Positions 1-15,978 of a stretch of DNA of 64,000 nucleotides are shown here, one piece after another (the first letter of the stretch is position 1; each line of letters opens with the position of its first letter). The DNA is from Entomortierella parvispora (lineage: Eukaryota; Mortierellomycota; Mortierellomycetes; Mortierellales; Mortierellaceae). The notes below the pieces were generated by a model. The model was not told the DNA's origin. It was given only the letters and a program-made list of their open reading frames with translations, and did not search any database. The stretch is from the NCBI GenBank assembly GCA_963573315.1, contig OY752143.1:2666001-2730000 (forward strand). Reading direction: 5' to 3'. The translations under genes were made by a program, and so were the position numbers.

Positions 1-2173
1 CTGTTCCCCACACCGGCACAGACGCGTAAATGCCTGTGGGTTTGGTTTGATGCGCCAAAATAATCCTCCGGAGGAACGTTACTCCAACAAACAAGAGCCA
101 GGAGGGGCCAAGGGGGGCTCGCCCCGTTAGAATCGACTTGCTGCCGAACGTCCATTGACGCCGGGCAGGCTAGCCATTGGACGATATACTTTTGCGCTAG
201 AGCCACACCAGCCTCAATGCAGCTGCTGTAGACTATCCACTCTCCATTATTTCCAGGATGCGTCTCGCGAAAACTAGATCCGAGATTTCACAGCGTCTGT
301 GTTTCTGTCAAACGTGCTTGAAAAACATGGAGGTGGCACGTCGTCATCTCTTTGTTTGGTGGCGCAAACTTGGTCACTAGCCTGTCAAAGTCCACTGCGC
401 CTCGGCCACGTTCAGTGAAATCCAGGCCATTGAGTTTATGTCTTCTATCATCCGCAGACAAGCAGGAGGACTTCAATGTTGTCAGCTAACTTGCTTTAGT
501 TTGTGCAACGGGATGCAAGAATGGAGAAGCGGAGAGCGACAAAACCTCGGTCAGACAAGGGTGGCACCGTTGACTTTCACAGCAGGCAGGCAAAGTGCTG
601 TGCAGCCTATGCAGCACTTTTTTTTTCTTCTTGCCTTTCTCTCTTCTGATCAGTTTTTCCGTTCCTGTGGCGTCAAATGCATAGAGCCATGGCATATCCA
701 CTGTGCATTGGCGATCAAGAGGCGCGAAGGTAGCGAGCAATGACGAGACAATGAGCTGGAAAAGACGAAAAGGTAGAAAAGACAGCAAGTGAGGACGAAG
801 CGAGAAAAGAGAGCCCTCTCGAGTACATACTGTTGCTCTCACAAATGTTTTTAAATGCTGCGTTTCTCTCTCCTTGTGCAAGTTGCCTAAGACCATGGCC
901 AGTGGAGAGACATCCAACAATCAGCAGATCAAAGTAAAGGACTTGAGAAGAAAAGTCGGAGGATGGGAAGAAAACTTGTGGGTATATGTTATACGATGTG
1001 GGTTGCTAATGATGTGTTCCAAAGTTCGACCTGAGCTTTCAGAGCGTTGCAGTGCAGTTGTTCTGGACCCTGGAGGGGTAAAAAAGCACCAGATAGAGCC
1101 TGCAATTGCTTGTTTCCTGCATCCCCGTGGGGATGAATCGGACACGGCGCAGTGTAGTGCAGACACGACGAGGACGAAGGCGAGGTGAGGTGGGGAGAGA
1201 GCGAGAGCAGTGTGTGTGTGGGGGCAAAGAGGAGAGCCATTCGGTCAAAGACAAGCAGACAAGCGTCCTGGCGGCGTGGCATTGGCAGGGCCTTGTTGAT
1301 GTTTTGTGCTCCCAGGCACTCTATTGTTATTGGTGTCTTTGTACCTCAGCGACAAAGGTCTCGGGGTGGACTCGGTGTTCCATCCTCACGACTGTTGGAG
1401 AGCGAGGAGGAGAGAGGAGAGAGGTAGCGATGTGATGTAGTGGAGAAGGAGTTTTGCCTGTGTGAGAGAGAGAGAGAGAAAAGGATGGACGCGTGAGAGA
1501 GAGAAAGACAGAGAGAGAGAGAGGACACAGACAGGGGGAAAAAGAACGTGTTGAACAAGCGGGAACCATGCCCATGGTGTCCAGAAATGAATCCTCTGAC
1601 TCCGTTCTCTCTTTGCCTCGTTTCGTGTTTGTTCTCTGGCCTCATTTCTGCTGCTCCTCCATGGTCCTTGGTCTCTTTCTTCGTTCTTTCCCTTCCCTTC
1701 CCTTCCTTTTTCTTCCCTTCCCTTCCCTTCCCTTCCCTTCCCTTCCTCCTGTGGTTTGCTCCCTTCACTAAATTTCATCCACATATTTTTTTCTTTCCCC
1801 GTCTTTCCACTCTCTCTTTCTCTCTTTCTCCCTCTCTCGTCTTGTTTCTTTCCTCCACTCGCATCCCAACCAACCATCCCCTCCCTGCCTCCGTCCATTC
1901 ATCCCCATTCCCCTAATATCATCACTGCAATCACTGCAACTCTCCTTTTCCTCGGCCTTCCCGAGGATTCCTTGCTCCCAGCCGCGCCTTCCTCTGCTTC
2001 CCCCGAGATCGCCATTCTCGATTGCAAGACCGACCTTGATCGCCCCTTCCTTCTCCCTCTATTTTGGTCGCTTGTTCTGAACCTTCCTTCCTTCTCTCTC
2101 CCAACAATCTTTCCCTTTTGACCGTGCGAGTAACAAGACGCCCAGGATTCTGTCCCAACATTCATTGCAATCC
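1..2173. other. gene-free upstream region with CT-rich leader
   Basis: I see no convincing coding exon on either strand. All open frames here are short, overlap one another and show no recognisable domain. From about 1575 to 2130 the + strand is strongly pyrimidine-rich and includes a CCCTT pentamer array, and it ends just before the first coding exon of the LEUNIG-like gene at 2174. That position fits a promoter and 5' leader for that gene. GA-rich patches lie around 1460-1525. Confidence 0.5.
1686..1746. repeat. CCCTT pentanucleotide microsatellite
   Basis: Runs of the unit CCCTT, with one interruption near 1706-1716, sit in the CT-rich tract upstream of the LEUNIG-like gene. The array lies on the coding strand as pyrimidines. 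Confidence 0.9.
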
Positions 2174-8588
<6,415 letters not shown>

Positions 8589-8724
8589 AAACGAAACAAA
8601 AAAAAAAAAGAAGCAAGGAGGAAGAAGATGATGTTGAGACGATCGACCTTTGTTTTATGTGTCCCCCCGTAGTGCTAGTAACCTTTTTCTGTTTGTTCCT
8701 TTTTTTTCTTTTCTTTTTTTCCTC

Positions 8725-8767
<43 letters not shown>

Positions 8768-9220
8768 CATATACCATGTAACATTCGCTTTTCCGTCGTT
8801 TCCTTTCCTTACGTTTCATGATTACTTATTTATTTTTGTCTTTTTCCTCTTTCCGGGACTTTTTACTCTTTCCGTCCCATCTAATCTCATCCTTGTCCTC
8901 CCTCCCTCTTCCCCCCCACCCCCCATCTTTATGTACTCTGCCACCCCAAAACAATAACGATGATTATACTTTCAAAATCAGCAAATGAAGTGTGCAGGCT
9001 CTACGTTTACGAGTGCGGACCTGACTGAGAACTGTAGCAGCAGCTGTCTTGTTGTTGGGGGTGCTTTTTTTGTTTGCTCGTTTATGTTGGAAGGTATTGT
9101 GACATGATGGTAAGAACGGCAGGTATCGATTCAAGGCAAAACAAAAAAAAAAAAAAAGGAAGCAATGGCAAACTGAGCGAGTGAGTAGGTGTATATTTGT
9201 ATGAATGAGAAGTGAGAATG
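8589..9220. other. convergent 3' intergenic region with CT microsatellite
   Basis: This region separates the stop codons of the LEUNIG-like gene (+) and the Rab gene (-). It holds an A-rich stretch just after the stop, a (TC)n run at 8729-8764 and several T- and C-rich stretches. I see no gene in it. It probably supplies the 3' ends of both transcripts. Confidence 0.6.
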
Positions 9221-10703
9221 TCAGCAACATCCTTCTTTGGCTTTGCTCTGTGACAAATGAATCCGATCCATCATCACTGCATTCTCGTCTGGAGGGTTCC
9301 TAGATGCAAATTCTTCCTCCGTTGCCAAGATATCTTCCAACAGGAATGTTACAGCATCCTCAATGTTGTTGTTGTCTTTGGCTGATGTCCCGAACCTATT
9401 TCAAGGATGAGAGAGAGAGAAGAAGAGGTGGCGCCACATTTTTGTCAGCCAAAAAAAAAAAAAGAAGTCCATTGAAAACAACTGAGGTTTCTGATCTTTT
9501 TGGGGGTGGGGGGGGGGGGTTTACCATTTCAAAAATCCATGCTCGTCGCAAAACTTTTCCATCTCCACGGCGTTCAGTCCTGGTGAGTGGTCTTCGTGCA
9601 GATCCATCTGACAAAGTACAAAAACAAAGCGATTTAGTTATCACAAATCAAAGATACTTCATCATAGGCTTGCCTTTGTGCCTTTGTGCCTTTGCTCAAT
9701 CGGAGAAATCCGTTCGGGCCCACTGTTATTTTTGTACCTTGTTGGCAAGTAAGATGGTTGGGATCGGTCCTCCGCCCAAACCGGGAGGCAAGCTCACTTT
9801 TGAATCCAAATCCGATTTCCATTTAGCCACTGCTTCAAAAGTCTTTGGCCTTGTCACATCATACACTACCAATGCCGCTACCGCTTCCTTGTAATACACC
9901 TAGTAGAGGAGGAAGAGAAAGAAGAGAGGAAGAGGAAAGAAAATAGCAATGAGATACCGTCCGTGCAGAGATCAAGTGCGGGATTGGCTGCTTGGCGGGA
10001 ATCGTAAAAATAATCCTAGTCGCGCAATAATTGTCCGGGATGATTCTGTAAGCGAAGCACATCCCATCCTGTTCCTCCGAAAAAAAAAGGGTCTTCTTTG
10101 GATGTTGCACAGCGCAGCCCCTCCGTCTTTGGTATTTCTCATCCATGTTCCTGCATCGTTTTCTGCTGCAAGGTGTGACCCGTTAGTGAGGCTTTTCCCT
10201 TTGGTTCCTGGGGTTTCTGTGGTAGTCCGGTTCTCGTATCCACCGCAAATAGAGGTGTGTGTGTGGTGGTGTCTCTTATTCATTTCCATGCGTGACCCAG
10301 TCGTTCGTTCGTTTGTTCGTTCGTTCGTTTATCAAACAGAGGACAATAGTAAAAAGGATGGACGCAACCATCTTACCCTGGTCATATTTCCGAAACGTTC
10401 TTGACCCGCGATATCCCACAGTTGCATCCGCACCACTGTGTCGGGTGACCATTGAACGACTTTTAGAGCAAAGTCAACGCCAATCTATGAGTTTCCCAGA
10501 AAAAAAAAAGAGTTAGGTTGCCGAGTAGATGACGAGAGAGAAAGAAAGAAAGAGAGAGAGCAACTCACAGTGGATTTGTAGTTCATGGAAAAGATGTTGT
10601 GGACATATCGTTTGATGATCGACGTCTTGCCCACACCACTGTCTCCGAGAACCAGGACCTTGAACAGGTACTCTCGGACCTCTGTTGGATAGGCGTCGTG
10701 CAT
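9221..10703 (-). CDS. RAB32: Rab32/Rab38-type small GTPase
   Basis: The five exons in transcript order are 10703-10569, 10484-10377, 9899-9738, 9607-9525 and 9395-9221, 663 nt in all (220 aa). The P-loop GDSGVGKTS is at residues 20-28. Switch I continues as STIGVDFALK across the first splice. The third GTPase motif is WDIAGQERFGNMTRVYYKEA; Ile in place of the common Thr in TAGQE is the hallmark of the Rab32/38 subfamily. NKMD and TSAK are the guanine-specificity motifs. The protein ends in Cys-Cys, the site for double prenylation. In animals this subfamily acts in trafficking to lysosome-related organelles and as a mitochondrial A-kinase anchor; the role here is unknown. Start is the first Met of exon 1, just ahead of the conserved REYLFKVLVLGD segment. 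Length is normal for a Rab. Confidence 0.92.
10303..10329. repeat. TTCG tetranucleotide repeat in Rab intron 2
   Basis: Roughly six imperfect TTCG units lie in the 477-nt intron between exons 2 and 3 of the Rab32-like gene. Confidence 0.8.
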
Positions 10704-11814
10704 CTGATCTCTCTTTTGTGTGGGTGTCGGCGGTGTCTAGCGAGTCTTGGCTTGGCTGGGCTGGTTTGCGAGGAAGGAGAAGGGTTGTCTGTCGTGGTTT
10801 GGGTTCTTGAACTGGAGATGCAGTCAATGACGAAATGTCGCTGTGGTTGGTGTGCTGTGAAAGAAGAGGAGGTGATGGGAGGATGTCTATGAATCTAGAA
10901 TGGGCCGAGATGGGGCGAATGCTAGGAGAGGGGATGGATTGCAGGATGGAGGGAAAGTGAAGAAACAAAAGAGATGAATGGTGTCCAAGAAGAAGAAGAA
11001 AAGAAGAAAGGAAAAAAAAAATAAATAAAGTCAGATTGGGTCCTGAAAGATGAGCACTCCAAGGCGCGCACGCTCTTCAAGACCGACCTGACCGAACGTC
11101 TCCCCCCTTTGTCCTTTGTCTCGATCTTTGGTCTCCGCCGGTCTCTCTACGCACGCCTGCATGCATGCATTCCGAAAACATCCTTCGGCCTCTTCCTTCT
11201 CATACGCACTCTGGCAATCCAGTAGTCTGACCGGCTGACTGAAAAACTGAAGATGTCGGACAGCCTCTATGGCTCCACGCTGCTCTCGCTTGACCGGCGT
11301 TGCTCTCTGTTGTTTTTGGTTCCCCTATCGCAGACACATGCATGTGTCCAACTACATCGATGACCACTCACTCCACAGCGAAACACGCAACTCTGTGATC
11401 TTCCTTCACTGCTACGGCAAAATTGCAATTCCACTCCAACTTTCTTTTAGGGTCAAGTGGTCCTTCTGTTGTTGTTTATATGGCTATATGGTTATGGTGA
11501 TGAGTATGATGATTATGAGGATAACGAAGGCCCCTTCTCGATGAGCGCGAGGTCGTAATGGTGGTTCTTCCACTGCAGTAGATGATACGTGCGGAATGGC
11601 GTAAAAAGTTCAACCAAGAGAGTTCCCTTGAAGCCCCGAGTGTCCACAGGGTCCACAGGCTTCGCACACGACTCTCTCTTTTTTTTTTTTTTTTTTTTTT
11701 TTTAGTTCGTGGTGAAGACCATGTCGCCATTCTCGGCGGTGGTCACAAACTTTTGTTGCCGCTGCTCACTCTTTGTTCCTGTCTTCTTTCCTGCATCGAG
11801 ATCATGACCCCTCG
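10704..11814. other. intergenic region upstream of the Rab gene
   Basis: Read on the minus strand, the 300 bases before the Rab start are pyrimidine-rich, as expected of a leader or promoter in this window. A poly-T tract of about 24 lies at 11679-11703. No coding potential I would support is present. Confidence 0.5.
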
Positions 11815-13467
11815 TCACGGTAGCCGCTGTTCTTCCTTTGCGCCGTTGTCTTCCACGACAACGGAAGGAGCCGTCGAGTCAGTGTCGGTGGAGATGACAG
11901 ATGGATCCAATTGACATCGGGACGCAACCCTGTCCTTTTTGGTTTTCTCCCTTCTCTTCTTGTTCTTGTTCCTTCGATTCGTCTTTTTGAGACCTCGGTT
12001 CTTGTTCTTGCGCTCTGAAGATTCTGAGGTATCGTCCGATTGCTCCGAGTGATGATCTTCGTCTGATTCGTGCCCCGTAGCTGAAAGGCCAGGAGAAGGA
12101 GGTTCGACCTTGTTTGGTGCAGGAGACCAAGGTGAGGAGGATGTGTCACAATGAAGACGATTGCCGTCCTCGGCCATGAAAGTGGTGGTGGTGGTGTTTG
12201 CGGTTGTTTCCTGATCCGATTCGAATGATTCTTCTGTGGCCGTTGTTGGTGCCACAGTAGAAGCAGCAGCAGCTTCGGCAAAAGTCTTGGCCGAGGAATC
12301 CTCACCCCTCCATCCTTTTCCGCTGTGCGTCTCGATTTTCTCATCATGGTCACCTGCGGCTGCTGCAAAGGAAACAGTGACCTTGGGGTCAATGAGTGAA
12401 GGACCGTCAGCCGACACTTTACTATTCCCCACTTCACCCCCCCTCACACCAACTGTGCCCTCAGCTGCTGCCTGGGCAAAGGTCTTCAGGTCGTCCTGCT
12501 TATCCTCCTCACAGACCCCAGTGGTCTCTGTTGACTGACTGTGATGGGGCACGGATTGTTCTCGATCTTTGGATGCAGGCAGTGATGACTTTACGTCGTC
12601 CGAAGACGCAACAACTTGGGCAAAAGTCTTGTCGTGGTTGATATGGTCGGCAATGAAGGTGTGTTCTTGATCGGTTCCTTCCGTAGAATGTCTTCTCGAT
12701 CCAGCAACCTCGGCAAAGGAGGGGCCGTCGGGGGGAACGATCGCCAAAGAGGCACGAGAAGGAGAAATTTTTGCAGTAGCAGCCCTCTCTGTGTTGCGGC
12801 TGCTGTTGTTGGCCATAAGCGACGGAGCAAGCGGCCAACAGGGCTCTGGATTCCCAGGACGCTCCTCCACTTTGTGCTCACAAACCATCCGTAACTGGTC
12901 CTCCCCGTCTACATCGGCCACAGCAGCAACAACATCTGACGGTGACGGGAAGAAGCGCACAGCCTTCTCTGTCTTCCTGCTGTCAGAGTTCAAGCCCAGC
13001 TCGGATCTCTGGTGTGGCCTGTTCGTCGTCTCCACTTCTCTCTCTGTCGAAATATTCGAGGCACCATCACCACCATGGAGGAATTGATTCTGGTATCCTA
13101 CTGATTCACCCTCCTTGTCTCGGGGGTCTTCTTGGTGTGGCTGAATGTCCTTGTCATGGCCCGTGATGATGAGGGTAACATCGAGCGCTACAGCGGACAC
13201 AGTGCAGACGATGCTACAGCCCCAGAGTGTGATGCGACCGAGCCAAGAGCGTGGATCCTCGGGGACGTTCCAGGGTAAACAGCTCGCCACGTAATCTATA
13301 GATTCTTGAGGACCAGTGGGTCGCTGGAATCCTTGGAAAAAGCAAAACCGAACGAGTTCCAGCTGGAAGAGGACGGTGGCGAGTATCAGAGGAACACACT
13401 CGACCACAAAGCGTGGCAACACAAAGGTGATGACATCTTTGACCCTGCTGATGACTGTGCTGGACAT
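11815..13467 (-). CDS. unrecognised membrane-anchored protein with five [ST]FA-type repeats and a basic C-terminal region
   Basis: This is a single-exon frame of 550 aa. I place the start at 13467 (MSSTVIS...), not at 13656, because the extra 63 residues are low-complexity Pro/Ser/Phe/His sequence typical of a translated CT-rich leader. Two hydrophobic segments stand at about residues 12-45 and 79-101. The rest is hydrophilic and acidic. Within it a short motif recurs five times: SFAEVAG (250), TFAQVVA (281), TFAQAAA (329), SFAAAAG (366) and TFAEAAA (395). A strongly basic run (about 486-512, rich in Lys, Arg and Asn) follows an acidic Ser/Asp/Glu patch. I do not recognise the family. The layout suggests a membrane-anchored protein whose soluble tail carries repeated short linear motifs, possibly docking sites (inference). 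The basic run could also be a nuclear localisation signal. Confidence 0.7.
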   Translation of the reverse strand: MSSTVISRVKDVITFVLPRFVVECVPLILATVLFQLELVRFCFFQGFQRPTGPQESIDYVASCLPWNVPEDPRSWLGRITLWGCSIVCTVSAVALDVTLIITGHDKDIQPHQEDPRDKEGESVGYQNQFLHGGDGASNISTEREVETTNRPHQRSELGLNSDSRKTEKAVRFFPSPSDVVAAVADVDGEDQLRMVCEHKVEERPGNPEPCWPLAPSLMANNSSRNTERAATAKISPSRASLAIVPPDGPSFAEVAGSRRHSTEGTDQEHTFIADHINHDKTFAQVVASSDDVKSSLPASKDREQSVPHHSQSTETTGVCEEDKQDDLKTFAQAAAEGTVGVRGGEVGNSKVSADGPSLIDPKVTVSFAAAAGDHDEKIETHSGKGWRGEDSSAKTFAEAAAASTVAPTTATEESFESDQETTANTTTTTFMAEDGNRLHCDTSSSPWSPAPNKVEPPSPGLSATGHESDEDHHSEQSDDTSESSERKNKNRGLKKTNRRNKNKKRREKTKKDRVASRCQLDPSVISTDTDSTAPSVVVEDNGAKEEQRLP

Positions 13468-14091
13468 GCCTGTGCGCGCGTGTGTGTCGTCGAGATTGAG
13501 ATTTGGTGGCAAGTCGTCAAGGGGGTTTGTGTGTGTGCAAGCAAAGTAATGAGGTGAGGTGAAGGGAAGAGGTGAGTTGAGGATGAGAGGAGGCGATGAA
13601 AAAAGAGTGGGAAAGAAAAAGAAGAGAGGGAAGAGGCAGTGAAGGTAAAGAGGCATTGGCCAAGTTTTACGCCTTCATAATTCTTCGCAATGATGGAGTC
13701 ACGGAACGGACGGGCCTTCTCTCGCACTCTTCCTCCGTCATGACTGTCCACCAAAGAGATTCGCGTACTGCTCCTTTTTTCTTCTCTGCTCTTTTTTATT
13801 TGCTCCGCTTGGCCAACTGGCACCTCCCTTCTGGCTCATCCTGCAGTTCAGTTCCATTCTTCTTTTTTTTCACCACTGCTCTTCTCTGCTTTCCTTCCGT
13901 CTATTTTGCTCCCAAAAGACGCGTCTTTGCAGCTTTGATAACTCCTTTTTCCTTCTCATTTTGACTGTCGTACATGTACTGGGGCTGACTGGTCTCAATT
14001 GTCGCGTTGGCTTGTTTATTCTGCAGGATGCATTATTGTGGCACGCACTTGTGGGTGGGTGAAGGCAAGGCAAAGGGAGAGGTCACAGGTG
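13468..14091. other. intergenic region
   Basis: The first part (13550-13650) is purine-rich on the + strand, so it is pyrimidine-rich on the coding strand of the gene at 11815-13467 and probably its leader. The remainder probably carries the 3' end of the hydrolase transcript. I see no gene. Confidence 0.5.
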
Positions 14092-15591
14092 CTAGGGTAA
14101 AGATCCTCGGACCAGATCCACATCCTTGACCCATTTGCCAATCGCTAGTGCTATCAAGGCCGCGTGTTCCATGTGAAAGCTATGATTCCCTTCTATGGTC
14201 TGGATGACCAGAGACTCTGCATTGGACATCCAGCTCGCCCGAAGTTTGACCACTATCACATTGTCAAAGGAACAAGCAAGTTTAGAGCAAAGGGGAGGGA
14301 ACGAAGCATGACCATTTTCTTTCAGGTTTTTGCATGAATTGAACAGCCTAATGAGTACCTTCAGCCATTTTTGGTCTTGCCAAGTTTTTGGATGCCAAGA
14401 TGCACAGCACAGGGCATTTGATGCGACCCATGAATGTCTTTGCATATCCCTCAGATACCAATTGCGTCTCCCTGATCTTGAGTAAGGGATCTGATCTCCA
14501 AGTCCATCCCTGGAGCACAATCCTTTCACTTGCACCTTTTTTTTCCTCTCGAGCTGCTACTTCTTGGAACTTGGCCAAGGGACGGAGACCCCGTGTCATG
14601 AGCAGTTTAGCAAACTCGGGCTGGATTCCGTAAACATCTCCTTGACCTCGCATGGCAGTGGCGGCCTCGATAGAGTGGATAAAGGGTACAGGGCTAGATA
14701 GAATGGCCTTCTTTTTGGCAAGGTGTTGAAATAAAAGATCAGGTTGGGCCGTCTCAGGAGTAACGAGTGGACCCATGACATCGAGAAGCACGGTCAGGAC
14801 GACTCTACTCAAAGCGGGAGAGTAAGATTGATAAGAAGACGCATCTGAAAAGGGTCTTTGGGGCAGAGTGGAAGAGCAGCCTTGTTTCCTTTACCTGTCT
14901 GCAAAGGTACCCGAATACAAGCAAGAGATCGCTCCTCCCAGGGAATGGCCAAGTATGCAATGTCTTTTCCACCCAAGCAGTTCGACAACTAGGTGGACAT
15001 CTTCAACATACCGCCAAAGGAAGTAGTCCTCGGACTTTCGATGGGTAGAAAGACCATGACCTGCCAAGTCCAGGGCCACAATCTCGACTGGGTCTGGCCC
15101 AAGTTGTTGAAGTAGCAGACTGGAAGAGGAAGGAAAGCAAGGGAAAGAGGCGGCGTATCAGCGGCGTAGTTGAAGAACGGGACTAGCACATTAGCAAGAA
15201 TCCTGCGCTTACGGCGCTATTCTAGGGACAGGGAGGAAGCAAACCGTTAAAAGTTCATTCTCACTCACATGCACCCATGCCATTAACCCGCGTCGTTTGA
15301 ATTCCTAATGTCATGCTGCATTCTGCATCTCATGACTTTTTCGTTTCTTTCATGTTCCTTGCTTCAGGCAAGCAAGCAAGCAAGCAAGCAAACAAACAAA
15401 TGGACGTGTTGCACATACGGGTCAAAGGAGGCTGCGTTGTCCATAACGCCATGAAGGGCAATGAAGCGCCTATACTCACTCGCCTGGGCATCTCCTCCTG
15501 TCTTCCAATATTTCGCCCTTAGTTCCTTATCGTTGCCACACTGGAAGGCTAGCTCTTCCACAGAGACATTGGCCAGGTTCAACTGGTTCAT
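14092..15591 (-). CDS. serine hydrolase-like alpha/beta-hydrolase (SERHL type) with a 9-nt microexon
   Basis: The five exons in transcript order are 15591-15419, 15221-15213, 15119-14895, 14804-14359 and 14252-14092, 1014 nt (337 aa). The only join that keeps frame runs from exon 1 (FDP) through a 9-nt exon (AATAGCGCC) to exon 3, giving DPIAPLLLQQLG, the expected loop between the oxyanion region (ALHGVMDNAASFD) and the ALDLAGHG strand. The nucleophile is Ser120 in GHSLGGA, and the probable catalytic His is about residue 308 in EGNHSFHMEH. The acid residue was not assigned. The family is the uncharacterised serine hydrolase-like group, small-molecule ester or thioester hydrolases; substrate is unknown. 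The gene starts 387 bp from the divergent aminopeptidase gene. The start Met was chosen because sequence upstream is Phe/Ser-rich leader. Confidence 0.87.
15213..15221 (-). other. 9-nt coding microexon
   Basis: On the minus strand the sequence reads TGTCCCTAG, then AATAGCGCC, then GTAAGC. Its borders are canonical, and it is the only join I found that keeps the hydrolase frame between exon 1 (ending CC before GTATGT) and exon 3 (starting T after a CAG). It encodes Ile-Ala plus parts of two Pro codons. Confidence 0.75.
15368..15399. repeat. AAGC/AAAC tetranucleotide repeat in hydrolase intron 1
   Basis: About five AAGC units followed by AAAC variants, just inside the 5' part of the first intron of the serine hydrolase gene. 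Confidence 0.85.
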
Positions 15592-15978
15592 TGGGTGGTT
15601 GATATGGAATGTGTATTGGTAAGAAGAGGAGAGGTGGAAGATCAAAAAGATGAAAAATGAAAGAGAACCAGAGCAAACAGCTGTCCAATACTCCTTCAAG
15701 GCGGTGTTGCGTTGCACCAACTCGAAGGCAGCTGCGGAAAGTAATTGACCGGAGGGGCCGGCGACAACAACATCACGCGAGTAGCAAAGGAAACGCGCAT
15801 CCAGGGGGGCCAGGTCGCGGGTGTTTGGTGTCTCGTGTGGATGGGCATTTCCATTTTCGGTGACGTGCCAAGGGATCTGGACGACTTCCTTCCTACAGTA
15901 CTGCACCCTTTTTCCTTCCCTCCTTCCTTCCTTCCTTGCATCAGTTCCGAATACCCGCCGCATCTCGCCTCACATCCA
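15592..15978. promoter_or_regulatory. divergent promoter region between hydrolase and aminopeptidase P
   Basis: The 387 bp between the two start codons must contain both promoters. The 15890-15940 stretch on the + strand is CT-rich (TTCC repeats) ahead of the aminopeptidase start. The stretch just upstream of the hydrolase start is CT-rich on the minus strand. No TATA box is obvious. Confidence 0.5.

Noticed and set aside
13468-13656. N-terminal extension of the 550-aa membrane protein from a Met at 13656
   Set aside because: The 63 extra residues are Phe/Ser/Pro/His-rich translation of a CT-rich leader; it mimics a signal peptide but matches the leader pattern of other genes here.
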